From Symsagittifera roscoffensis (lineage: Eukaryota; Xenacoelomorpha; Acoela; Convolutidae): 64,000 nucleotides of DNA. The stretch covers positions 47,667,283-47,731,282 of the forward strand of contig NC_087062.1 in assembly GCF_963678635.1 (NCBI RefSeq), in the 5' to 3' direction. The position numbers and the translations under genes were made by a program. This document shows positions 30,204-41,261 of the stretch, piece after piece. Position 1 is the first letter of the stretch; every line of letters begins with the position of its first letter. Under the pieces are notes generated by a model. That model did no database searches and was not told where the DNA came from. It was given only the letters and a program-made list of their open reading frames with translations.

Positions 30204-33200
30204 GATGCCAGCACTCAACAGGAATGAGAAAGTGAAATGCGAGGACTATAGTAAGATGTATGTACGTCAAAATGCTGCGCGACATCGCAAGAGTTGTGTG
30301 CGAGGAGTTATTTCTTGTCCGGAATAAAGTTATTGTACATACAACCAGCAAGAAATGAATTTCCATACGAGCAAGAAGTACGTAAAGTCAAACCCAAAGT
30401 CAACAAAGTATGTATCGTTTGAGAAAGAATTTCCAAGCTATTATTCACTTCAACAACATCGTAAAAAGGAACACCGGTTAAAAGCGAGAAAAACGAGTGA
30501 TTCTGTTTCTGATTTGAATAAAATCTTGGAAAACGAGGAGGATAGTGATCAGCTACGAGATGAGTTGAATGCCTGTCAACACTTCTTGACAGATACTGAG
30601 ATGGAAAATGGTCGCCACAAAGTATTCAATTTTCAACTTTCAAAACTAAATCCTAATCTAGTTAATGAAAAACTGGATCAATTTTTTGAAAAACTTGATT
30701 GTGCAGCAAAAATCAACATTGCCTTGGGATTTGTGTTACGTGATATAGAAACCGGCGATTATCGTTATTTCTACGCTCATGAAAATAACACAATCTTTGA
30801 TAAATCTATACTGCTTTGTACTAAAGCAGAGTTGACGACTATACAGAACAAGGTCAATAAGCAAGTTATCATTGAAGTTTGTACACAAGAGAGACAAAAT
30901 ACGAAATGGCAATTCAAGCTGATCACTAATGTGACAATTTTTGCGGCCTTACTGAAAAACATACCTATGGGATGTCCAGATTCTGTGAATCCCGAACCAC
31001 TTCTGAGGAATAACCATGTTAAATGTTTGATTTCGGATCAAGACACAAAACAACCATACAATGACAATTTGTGTTTGTTTCGAGCGCTTGCAGTTCATTT
31101 ACGTGGAACAACTAGTGTTGAAAAATCCACTTCCAAGATCTTTAATGATTTTTTGGAAAAATCGGGTTGTGATCCGAAACAATTTCGTGGAGTTTCGATG
31201 GATAATCTACCAAAAGTTGAATATGTAGTAGGGAAAAGCATCTTTATCTAAGATATCGATATTGAAGATGCAGATTTTGTAGGAGAATTAGATCGGAGAA
31301 GTATGGGTGAATACGAGAACACAGTGAATTTTCTACAAAACAAAATTCACATTATTTACGTCAATAACATCGACAACTTCTTCAAATGCTTCCGATGCCC
31401 AACTTGCGATACAATTTTCAACAAATCTCAAATTTTCAACAAGCATCTCCTACGATGCACAGATCGAATCAAAAACCTTTACCCCAAAAATGTTTATACT
31501 CTACGAAAGACGTTGTTTGCAAAATTGGATGGGTTCAATTTTGAGTACGCAAAAGAACAAAACTTATTCAAAAATGTCGCTATTTTTGACTTTGAATCAA
31601 TTTGCGTGCCATCCGAAGAACTAAAACCAAACGAAACTAAGACTTGGATCGGGAAGTATGAACCCATATCAGTGCAATTTCATCCAATTTGCTTGACAAA
31701 CCCATAATTTTATGTGAAAAACTTCCACAATCCCTCATTATTGACTTTGTGGCAAACTTGGAGTCGTAGCCGAAAAAAATAAAACCGAAATGCGATCAAA
31801 ATTTCTGGAAATTGAAAATAACATCAAAAAACGACTACACACAATTTTCAGCATACTTAATGAACGAGTTAGTTTCAATAAGAGTGAAACAAGAGAGTAC
31901 GAAGACGAATGTATTGAGGAAGAGGAAGAAAAGAAATTGAACCTTCAGTTATCAAGAAAGCAAACGACTTTGTTTCCTTCAAAATTGGATATGTTCAGCT
32001 TCTAGACATTATGAAGTTTTTGGTTGTAGCTACTACTTTCGAATCTTTTCTGGAAGCTTACAAAGACAGTGAGATGAAAGGATACTTTCCATACGAGTGG
32101 TTTGACACTCCCAACAAGCTTGATGAACAACAACTACCCCCGTATGATGACTTCTACAGCAAACTGAAGAATAGTAACCCTCTCGATAAAGAGTTTGATG
32201 ATTATCAAAAACTTTCTAACAGAAGATAACTGTGGGATAACTGAAGAGCAAGGCTTGAAAAAACTCGATCTCAAAACCCAACCACCTACGGGATTGGAAA
32301 ACTACAACTACCTTAAATCTATCTGGGAACAGGAAAAGACGACAACATTTCGCAATTTTCTGCGGTGGTATAACAACAAGGATATTGATCCTACCCTTGA
32401 TGCTATGCAGAAAATGGTTGAATTTTATCATGACAAAGGGATAGACATGTTAAAGCTCGGCTGCACACTACCGAATCTAGCCAATATCTGTCTACACAAA
32501 TCAACCGACTATAAGTTTTACCCATTCCTTTCGAGTGATAGTGACTTGCTTGAAAAAATACGGGAAGATATGACCCGTGGTCCCCAAAGGTTTTCACAAG
32601 GAAAGCAGTAGCAAATGAAACCTTTATTCGAAAATCAACAAAATTTGTGCAAATCAATTGTTGGGATTGATGCTGTTCAACTCTATCCTCATTCTATGTG
32701 TCAGGATATTTCCACAGGTTTCTATACGAGATGGGACTACGATGAAGAAACACAAAAATTCAAGGCAAGGCAAAATCGAGTTCGAGCATTTGAAAATATG
32801 GTCATGTCATACTTTCAATCAACCAGACCTGAATGTAAAATTGAGAGTTACTACACTACAGGAAAACAGAAAAAAATTGATTGCTTTAGTGTTGATGGTT
32901 ATTGCGACCATTGTAAGACTGTCTTTGAAGCAATGGGTTGTTATTTCCATTTTTGTCCTTGTCAAGAAGCTAGACCGAGCCTAACTGATGATGATATCAA
33001 ACGCGGAACCAAGAAAAGAGAAATGGATGAGCTTCGAAAAGATTACATTCGAGAAAAAGGATACTCTATACAAGAAACGTGGGAGTGTAGCTGGTGGGAT
33101 CAATTTAACAACAATGTAGACGTGAAAAATCACGTAAGAACTCACTTTCCCTTCAAAAGACCTCTTTCTGTCAATTCACTAGTGCAAAACATTAGAAAGG

Positions 33201-34395
33201 AAACAATGTTTGGCTATGTGCAATGCAATATGAGTAATATGACGTGCTTTAAGCAAAGTTTTCCTATTTCCCTCCTATATTCAAAATTAATGATGTTTCC
33301 AGAAACGATATTGGTGAATATATGAAGACATATGCGGGAGAAAACGATTTGTTAAAAAAACCGCGAAGAATGTTGATATCGAGCTTCAAATTGACCAACG
33401 GAACACTGATCACACCACTTTTCAACTTTTACTTGGATCTAGGACTACAGTGTACAAAAATTTATCGTTTTGTACAAAACACACCGCATAAAGTATTCAA
33501 CAGTTTTGTTCAGTATGTTGTTGATGCTAGGCGAACCGGCGATGAAAATCCATTATCTAGCGTAGTAGCCGAAACGATGAAGTTTCCAGGAAACAGTTCC
33601 TACGGCTACCAAATAATGGACAGATCAAAACAAACAATGACAAAATATCTTGGAGACGAAAAAACCCACAAAGCTTTCAATAACCAATTCTTCAAGAGAC
33701 TTCATATCGTAGCTAAAGATTTGTATGAAGTGGAACTTGTTAAATCTACTATAAAGCATGGTGAACCAATTATAGTAGGATTCTTTATACTACAGTATGC
33801 CAAGTTGAGATTGTTGGAGCTGTTTTATAACTTTTTTGATAAAATTTGCGATGTCAACAAATTCGAAGAACTCGAAATAGATACAGATTCCCTCTTTTTG
33901 GCTTTGGACGAATAAAATTTAGATGATTGTATCCTTCCCAGCAAGCGAGCAGAATGGTCTGAAAGGCGACGCAAGGACTATCGAGACGACTTCAGAGCAG
34001 ATGCAAAAAACAACTTTTTTCCCCGTACTTGCTGTTCTAAACATAAGAAACATGACAATAGAGAACTAGGATTGTTCAAGGAGGAGTTCAGATGCACCGA
34101 AATGTTATGCCTGTATAGTAAAACCTATTGCTTTTACGATAGTAAAAGTCAAAAGTATAAGTTTAGCAGTAAAGGTCTGAACAAACGTGCATTAGAAGAC
34201 TCTGGAGATGGACCGATGGCGAAGTATCGACAGGTACTGGATGAGGCAGTGAATTTGAAGTCAATGAATAGAGGATTTAAAACAATTAACCATGCAGTCG
34301 CAACTTATGAACAAACTAAGAAAGGACTGAGCTATTTTTACCCTAAACGGGAAGTTGAATGTGATGGAATACTTACTAAAGCTCTAAGTTTGTAA
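30204..34395 (+). pseudogene. Protein-primed family B DNA polymerase
   Basis: About 1,390 codons from ATG at 30204. N terminus: zinc-finger-like segments (KCEDYSKMYVRQNAARHRKSC region; EFPSYYSLQQHRKKEH). A domain with DNLCLFRALAVHL (about 31060) precedes a C2-type finger (CFRCPTCDTIFNK) and exonuclease motif I IFDFES (31591). Polymerase motif A is GIDAVQLYPHSM (32663), followed by an inserted Cys/His-rich endonuclease-like segment (VFEAMGCYFHFCPC). KFPGNSSYGYQ (about 33580) and motif C EIDTDSLF (about 33878) follow. Lesions: TAA near 30322, TAA at 31249-31251, a frame change near 31680, frame changes near 32000, 32220 and 32610, TAA at 33913. Motifs A, B and C survive. It would replicate the element. 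Confidence 0.88.
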
Positions 34396-34551
34396 GAGAT
34401 TATGTAGTAAAATTGTATACGATGCTGTGAATTAATACATTTTCTCTGTAATTAATCTTTTTTTTTTCTGAAAAAACTCTTTTTAAACGCTACGTTTGGA
34501 TTAACAGTATGTTGTTTTTTGATAAAGAAAACATTTACAATCTGGACAATT

Positions 34552-34946
34552 GGCAAAATCGAGCTCCAAAAAACTCGGGTGCCAAATTTTTTTTGAAACT
34601 TACCATCTTACCATCTGAAACTTTACCATCTTACCATGTGAAACCTTACCAGCATAATACATTAGGAATCCTATTCCCTAATGAGTTCTTAATTCCCTAC
34701 AATGAATTTCTTATACATAGGAAATCTATACATGGGAAATTCGTGCGCCGAAAAAAACTTACCATCTGAAACTTACCATCTGAAACCTCGTATTTTAATA
34801 CATTGGGAAACCTATTCCCTATCTTGTTACATTGGGAAATCTATAGCCTATGTTAATACATAGGGTGAAGACCGGATACTCTATAGACTATGTTAATACA
34901 TGGGGGGTCTTCACCCCCCCTTCGAATTCATCCAACATATACTACT
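34552..34946 (-). repeat. Polinton right terminal inverted repeat
   Basis: Reverse complement of 17351-17714 with small indels (for example an extra TAAGAACTCATTAGGGAAT-like stretch). It ends ...CATATACTACT at 34946, the mirror of the left AGTAGTATATG. It begins about 157 bp after the polymerase stop. Confidence 0.9.
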
Positions 34947-35058
34947 GCTTTAGGAGAGCTCGGAAAATCAAATTGGTCGACCTAAAAAAAGGTCGTCAAA
35001 GTTTCAGAAATTTTTTTGAAAAACCACCCCCCTCGAGAAAATTCTAGATCCTCCCCTG
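34947..35058 (-). mobile_element. MITE right part, split by the Polinton
   Basis: Starts GCTTTAGGAGAGCTCGGAAA and ends TAGATCCTCCCCTG, parallel to the 3' end of the copy at 37507 (GCTTTGGGAGAGCTCAG to TAGATCCGCGCCTG). Outer flank AATCTGAA (35059-35066) matches AATCTGAC at 17267. Confidence 0.8.
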
Positions 35059-35066
35059 AATCTGAA

Positions 35067-36052
35067 AACATTTTTATTTTTAATTTTCGCTTTTAGGTAT
35101 GAAGTAAACGTAATTGTCATATGGTTCAGTTTTTTAAATTAAATTTAAGCTTAATCATTATTGTTGAATTCGAATTTTTTCAAGCCTTCAGTTTTACTGG
35201 TAAGGATTTTATGTCGTTAGCCCTAAAATTTATTTAGTTTTTATTTTGGGAACATGCACAGGCCTTTTCGTGGCTCACTTGTAAATCATCAGGAAATAAG
35301 TTGGTCTAGCTGACAACACATGAGAAACACCTGATATTCATGTCTCAAATTTCAGTTCGTCCTGGTGTTTTGACTTTCACTTCAACTACAGGCCCGCACG
35401 ACTGCGCACGGCAATGGTCGAACTTTGACATCGGGTAGTTTTTTCTCAATGTGTGAAATTTGTTTTTTTTTCGGCAAAAAAGGAACTGCCTGTTTTTGGT
35501 TTGTCTGCTCATGTTTGGTCAGCTTAGTTGTTAGGTCACGGATTTTTTTTCTACAAGCAATTTTTGCTGCAAGTGTTGTTCATTGTAGTTTCAGGGGTGA
35601 CTTAAAGCTTTTCCTACAATATCTTTTCTTTTTTTCCGCCTCAACCGTTGTCTGCTTAAAAATTCTTGGCTTTGATTCTGCTTCGTAGTCACTCCAAACG
35701 CGGATCGATTCAGACTTATAAAGTCTGAACATAAAACCGCGACATCAATCCGGGCAGTTCGACTTTATGTTTCGACCCAGTTCGACGTTCTGTTTCAACC
35801 CAAGTGGACTTCATGTTCCTTCTCAGTTCGGTCACATACCCTGCGCGACTATGGACTTTGGGTCATACAATCAATTTGGTTCTACCCCTTCGGTCGAAAC
35901 TTAAAGTCGAAACCTCGACCAGAGTATTACTGAGAAAACTTTTGAAGCTGGTTGAATGATTGGACTTGATCGCAATTAATGTTGTCAGTTTCATCTGTAA
36001 CATTTGTCTGATTACGCTATTAGTTGCTTTGCTCCGTTAACCGTACGGTTGT
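35067..36052. other. Upstream region of the host gene; no exon supported
   Basis: It contains TTTATGTTTCGACCC- and GTTCGACCCAGTTCGAC-like repeats (about 35755-35900), related in sequence to the 11.6-13.9 kb satellite on the opposite strand. The 87-codon frame at 35425 is Phe/Cys-rich and not convincing. Confidence 0.4.
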
Positions 36053-36064
36053 TTGTTTATTGGA

Positions 36065-36351
36065 ATGGAGCAATATGATGAGTTCGCTGTAGGAGTGTCA
36101 ATAATGAGTTATGCATTGGATGGTGGTGAAGGTAGAAGACGCTCGAGTCATACATCGCTAGATGATGTCATGGGCTGGATAGAGGCCAGGAAGGGGGCAC
36201 TCCAATCGGCCAGGACAGAAGTGGGGGGGTTTGAATACGGTGCGGTAGACGAAGAAAGAGCAGCAGCAGCAGGAGACTCTGTTTCGGATGGGACAAGCGG
36301 TCGTGGCTCGGATCATTACGAAGAGGACAACAGACCTCGACTGAGAAGAAG
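36065..36351 (+). CDS. Host gene, likely first coding exon
   Basis: Starts MEQYDEFAVGVSIMSYALDG (an in-frame ATG lies 12 bases earlier) and contains GRRRSSHTSLDDVMGWIEAR and an acidic/Ser-rich end (GDSVSDGTSGRGSDHYEEDN, RPRLRR). It is GC-richer than its surroundings and ends at AAGAAG|GTAATT, a good splice donor, leaving 2 nt of a codon. It is hydrophilic and would form a cytoplasmic N-terminal region. The phase does not join directly to the exon at 38742 (which needs 1 nt), so an unseen small exon or other splice site is implied, or this exon belongs to another transcript. Confidence 0.5.
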
Positions 36352-36352
36352 G

Positions 36353-37498
36353 TAATTCCTTTTAATTTCTAAATCTTAGGTTAAAATACTCTTATTCAAA
36401 AGAAGGATAGCCGGTTAGTCTGCAGGTAGCACAGAATGCTAGCACAGTCTTTGAAAAACTACAAAAAAGTTTTTTTTTTAAATTAGTGTTTCTGCGCGGT
36501 GTGATAAAATGATGTGACGAAGACTATAGCTTAGGCATATTCGACAGTCATAGTAATTCAAGCAAATAAATTTGCAAAAAATGTGTTTTTGGTTCCCAAA
36601 ATGGCGCTTAGTTTTTGGTTCCCAAAATGCCGCTTAACGACTCCAAAGTAACTTTATTTGCTTAAAACTATATTTTCAGGTCTTAACTTAAGCATGATTA
36701 GGGTGTTATAAGCCTGCTCGCTCGCTTCATTCGCTCAAACTTGAATTAAAAGCCAAAACTTTTAAACCAATTTTTCTCGATACTGTGATTTTGTCTTAGA
36801 AATTTATTTATTGTCATTCGAATCACTATTAAAAGGGCTCCAATTTGGAATATTACTCGACCCATTCCGATGATTGTTTGTGGTACCTGATTTTGCGTGG
36901 AAAAAAGAAAAAAGAAATAAAAATTAAAACACACCAGTAAAAAGTTTCTCGGCATTTTTCAAATTGTCAGAATAAAAAAAACTGATGGCAAGCAAGCAAA
37001 AAACATTTTTGCAAAAATTTTTTGTTTAACCTTAAAAATGTCCCAATATGCATTCCACAGTCTGCTTACTTTGAAGGTCTGATTGTTTTAGATTGTTTGA
37101 ACAAGTGCAGCACGGAAGCAACCAAGAAAACAGTTTAGTCAACGCTTGCCATCAAATAACACTCTTCCCCAGCGCTGCTTTAGATGAAAACATTTTCAAC
37201 TTAAGTTGAAATTTGGTGCCCTGCAACGCAATTGACTCCACATTTCACTCGCCAATATATCACCCTGCTTTATAACTCACCTTTTTACCTTCTTCAAAAC
37301 CCACTGCTACTACCCCATTTTTCTCTTTTTTCAAAACTTTCATCAATTCACTACATTTATATTCTTCTCTATGGTTACAGCTAGGTCGAATGACCTTCAG
37401 TAAAGTGTCTTAAAGTAGCCACCGCAAAGAGTGACCAGTGTAATAAGCATGACTCCTGATTTTTAAAGTGAAAAGTCATGTGACTTGTTAAAATGACA
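36353..37498. other. Intron-like sequence, no feature
   Basis: Contains a doubled GGTTCCCAAAATG-GCGCTTA phrase near 36591-36625. No exon or transposon was recognised. Confidence 0.4.
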
Positions 37499-37506
37499 CA
37501 TGAGAG

Positions 37507-37952
37507 CAGTAGCGGATTTAGGGGGAGGGAGGTGGGACGCTTCCTCCACCCCCTCAGCGATTCGACCCCCTGCCGACCCAAAGGGTCCCCCCTTTGTACT
37601 ATTTTGGGATATCCATTTTTGGCTGACTGACCTTAAAATTTTTGTAAAGGCGCCTTCGGCACCAATCTATACTAATTTTTTGGGGGGAGCTCGCGCCGAA
37701 AAAGCGCCATTTTTTAGTCGAAATTTTCCTAAGTTTGCCTAAACATGCATTTTTTGGCCTATTTTCAAAAAATTGGCTGCGGCGCAGAAAGTTTGGTCAA
37801 ATTAGGGTCTTTGCTTTGGGAGAGCTCAGAAAATAAATTTGGTCGACCTAAAAAAAGGTCGACAAAATTTTTCCGAAAATACGACCCACCCCCCCAACGT
37901 CCCCCGCCACCCATTCCCCACCAACCTCGACAACTTCCTAGATCCGCGCCTG
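37507..37952 (-). mobile_element. hAT-like MITE, complete (446 bp)
   Basis: Starts CAGTAGCGGATTTAGG and ends TAGATCCGCGCCTG. Flanked by CATGAGAG (37499-37506) and CATGAGAT (37953-37960), a 7/8-matching 8-bp target duplication. Reverse orientation relative to 11130. It contains CGCCTTCGGCACC, from the family's GGCGCC palindrome. Confidence 0.85.
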
Positions 37953-38404
37953 CATGAGATCTTTCACTAGATAGGCCTAACCAGCACGGCGGATCTAGAA
38001 TACTCAAAGAAAAGACTGATTTAATGAATAAAGTACGAAACTTGCCTTGACATTTTTTTAGTTTGATCAAACTTAATAAACAAAAATCATTTGAAAAAAA
38101 ATGTTGAATTGTTTTTGAACGGTTTTGATGGTAAGTTTTTATTAGTGCGAGCAACTTTTTGTGCATTTTTTGATGAAAATCGTTTTACGGAAGATGCATC
38201 TTGTGAAGTAGGATCAAAAGCAAGAAAGATTCTAGCTTCTTCCTGTAAGTTCCTCCGCCCAAATGTTAAATTTTCCTTCGAAACATTTGACTCGAAAAAT
38301 TGATCAGATTTTGCCTTGAAACTAAAGAATTGAGCCATTGATGGCTTTATGTCAATGATTTTCCAAATGATGTCTCGAATGAGTAATTTTTACAAACTCG
38401 AGGA

Positions 38405-38605
38405 CATTGGCAGATCTAGGATTTTCAAAAAGGTTGACCAAGTTGGATTTTGAAAAACAAACAGGGAAAGAAGACGTTCAAATTAGACTATATTGGCGCC
38501 AAAGTCGCCTCTAGAAAATTTTAGGGAGTTCAGCTCAAACTGGGGTAGATTTCCTGATAAAAAGGGGGATCTGCTCACCACATCTTCCGCTTAAATCCGC
38601 TACTG
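38405..38605 (+). mobile_element. hAT-like MITE, short copy
   Basis: 201 bp from CATTGGCAGATCTAGG to TTAAATCCGCTACTG; interior TATTGGCGCCAAAGTCGCC and AGAAAATTTTAGG shared with the family. Flanks CTCGAGGA and CTGTAGGA match at 6 of 8 positions, an aged target duplication. Confidence 0.75.
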
Positions 38606-38741
38606 CTGTAGGATAATATCACAGAGAAACTATTTACAGCACTTTTTATTTTACTTTTCTTTTTCTAGCTATGATATTTTGCATTGTAGCGCTTACGCTG
38701 ATTTTGAATAAAGTTTCATCTAATTGAATCAATCTTTCTAG

Positions 38742-38915
38742 GTGCTTTTTCGATATGTGAATTTGATGCCACTTTGGGTCAAAGTCACAGAGAGAGGAAC
38801 AGCCACACCACCAAGAGAGACCACAGATTCATCCGACTGATGACTACCCTCTTAGTACACCAGAAGGACTATGTAAATCTGCGCAGGTGTGTCAAATGGG
38901 CAACCATCCTCACAG
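38742..38915 (+). CDS. Host gene, internal exon (membrane protein)
   Basis: Acceptor AATCTTTCTAG before 38742 and donor CACAG|GTGAGC after 38915. In frame (2 nt, 57 codons, 1 nt) it reads AFSICEFDATLGQSHRER, HRFIRLMTTLLVHQKDYV, NLRRCVKWATILT without stops. The end begins a hydrophobic segment continued in the exon at 60345 (GCG codon across the junction, then VMSVFLYARIELSLY). A basic, helical cytoplasmic stretch followed by a first membrane segment is likely. Confidence 0.65.
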
Positions 38916-39141
38916 GTGAGCATCCGAACTAAATAAATATCTAAAAACTTAGTTGTATTTTGACAATCGAAGAAAATGAGGAAAAATCACGCCAGTTGGA
39001 AATTTTTCTCCAGAAACAACCACAAGTTTGTTTAAAAAAAATCGAGTGGCTCGTCGCTCCATTAAATCTGAATAACAATGTCTAATTTTTATTTATTGTT
39101 TTCGAACTTTTGACTTTAACTTTTACTCTACGCTCAACTAC

Positions 39142-39551
39142 TGGAAACTGATCTAAACTATATTTTATGATTGGATAAATTAGATATTTTACCACTGTAA
39201 AGTATTTAATATTAACCAATCATGATCCATCTAACTAACAACCCACTTATTTGTAAGTGCTGAAATTACTTGTAATTTCAGCACCAGAGAGATTTGAATT
39301 TAACTTAGAAATTAGTTGCCTCTCCAAAAGAACTTCAGCAGCCGCAACAAACCAGTATACCCTAGATCTATTGAGCCTAGCAGAGACTAGTTAAACACCC
39401 TGAGACTAGTAAGTATAAGAGTAAGATTAGGATCGGTATTAGACTAAGAAGTTGCACGAATCTATCCGGCCTAAAATAAGATAGCGTGACGAGCAGACGG
39501 TGTACCCTATCCGAAATTACTCTATGAGTTAACCACATCGGTCCTAACTCA
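39142..39551 (+). repeat. 5' LTR (410 bp)
   Basis: TG...CA termini. It contains a perfect 13-bp inverted repeat with a 2-nt loop (39257-39284, GTGCTGAAATTAC and its complement), conserved in the 3' LTR. Confidence 0.92.
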
Positions 39552-39553
39552 TC

Positions 39554-39571
39554 TGGTGCGACCATAAGTCT
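39554..39571 (+). promoter_or_regulatory. Primer-binding site
   Basis: TGGTGCGACCATAAGTC starts 2 nt after the 5' LTR; TGG is the complement of a tRNA CCA end. The first six bases are also present in the old minus-strand copy. I cannot say which tRNA pairs. Confidence 0.65.
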
Positions 39572-40793
39572 CGAATAAGACCCTAATAGCTTAGATTTAA
39601 CCAAAAATAGATTAGAATTTAGACAAAACTTTTCAAAATGTTATACGATGATAATTTAATCGAAATGTCTCTACGACTCAATAGATCAGAGCCGATATTC
39701 CGAACGATAACAGAACTACCCGGAATCGTAAGAAGACCTCGAACCAGAGACGACATACGACAGAGTAGAAATTTACCAGTTACATGATTGTACGGCAAAA
39801 GCCAACACAAACTTTTATATTTAGAATCTTACTAGCAATGAATTTAGATTTTCATTTGCAAACATAAAATTTTGAAGTCAATCTTCATAATCATTTCAGG
39901 CGCTAAACAAAGTTATTAATATACAATAACGATCGATAAAAAGATCTCAGATCGTTTTCTTAAATTCTGCAGTCTTATGTAAAACATGTTTGAAAAATAT
40001 TTATTGAAAATCAAAATAAAAATTAGTAGCATGACAATAAATTGTTAGTAATAATTAAATCATCTGTTGTCTCAGCTTCATCACCTAAACATAACAGCAA
40101 TCATAAGCTTACTAGTATCATTAAAAAACTAAATCCTACTTTTAAATAAATTTAAACCACTTTTACATTTAAATTCATTTAATTTCAAAATCAGATCATC
40201 AAGGCTTATCCTTGGATCTTAATTAATTTTCTATTTCATTAAATTTAAAACCTGATCATCAAGGCCTATCCATGGATCAAAAAGAACAATTTTGTTCTCC
40301 CCACCCACTTAGCAAGTGTCTATCGACCTCAAACGTCGATTCACTACCCAACCCTTCCAAAAAACCTAAGACTAATAGAATTTTTTCAACAAAACTAACC
40401 ATTCAAATTAGGATAAACAGTGAAGAACTTCGGTTATTCATCCTTCACTTGAACCCTCCTCTTACCAGACCCAGGATAAATCTAGACATAATAAGTTTAA
40501 AATAGTATCTAACGAACTACTCGCGTTCTAATTATACCTGAACCTTGTGGATCGATTTACTATTCTCCAACCCTTGAACACAATCACTACCCCTAAGTAA
40601 GATTAAGTAAGTTAACACCTTAGCTTATACTAGCCACGAGAAAGTAATAAATCATTCTTCGGAATCGCTATATTTTTTTCTCCAACCCTGAACAAATTGA
40701 CCCAGGTTAAGCTCACCAAAAAATCGTAAGGACTAACAGTTTAAGAAAATAGACATCATTTAACAACTTTCTGCATCCTTCATCCTAAACCTT
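39572..40793 (+). other. Leader of the LTR element
   Basis: Probably untranslated leader with packaging signals. It contains a direct repeat TCATCAAGGCYTATCCWTGGATC at about 40197 and 40257. An open frame at 40272-40505 (77 codons) has no recognisable domain. Confidence 0.45.
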
Positions 40794-41261
40794 ATGTCAT
40801 TCAAAAATCTAGGAAATAAACAAACAATCGTTTTACACAACTGTGAAATAGATAACAAAAAACACGATCTTGTTATCACACCTCATACACAAACAGTTGG
40901 AGATATTAGAACAAAACGACTAACAATAAAACGAAAAATAATAAATAAACAAAGACAAATCACACGAAAAAGATTTTCAAAAAATAGAAACGCATTTTCA
41001 GAATCAGAAGCCAGCAATTTAGATGAACTTTATAAATTAAAATAATCGATTGATAAAAATTGTCCAATTCACGATCAATTATATTTTTCTGACTCAGAAA
41101 CAACTTCAAATTCATCAAAAAGAGGTAAAAGAAGAATAAAAAAGCAATATAAACACAAACCAGTACATTTATATAATTGGAATCAACCAATTAGACACAT
41201 CAATAATTATATATTAACAGTCATCAAACGAAAAAATGAGCCAAAGCCATACTCAAAGTGA
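40794..41261 (+). pseudogene. Small basic ORF before gag
   Basis: 155 codons from MSFKNLGNKQTIVLHNCEID, one TAA at 41043, ending at TGA 41259-41261. Very Lys/Arg-rich (KRLTIKRKIINKQRQITRKR; KRGKRRIKKQYKHKP), which suggests nucleic-acid binding or a nuclear/nucleolar localisation signal, as in accessory regulators of complex retroviruses; this is only composition-based. It overlaps the start of gag by 26 nt in another frame. Confidence 0.45.

Larger units (their letters stand above)
17351..34946. mobile_element. Polinton/Maverick DNA transposon, about 17.6 kb
   Basis: Long terminal inverted repeats (17351-17714 and 34552-34946) starting with AG, plus the full expected gene set: protein-primed family B DNA polymerase, retroviral-type integrase, A32/FtsK-like packaging ATPase, adenain-like protease, major and minor capsid proteins. 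This fits self-synthesising virus-like transposons. Ten or more genes are on the minus strand in a tight cluster; polymerase is alone on the plus strand. Most genes carry one or more stops or frameshifts. The usual 6-bp target duplication is not evident at the ends I chose. Confidence 0.93.

Noticed and set aside
39149-39551. LTR start at TGATCT (39149)
   Set aside because: Starting 7 bases earlier at TGGAA gives equal LTR lengths and reveals the CTAC target duplication on both sides.
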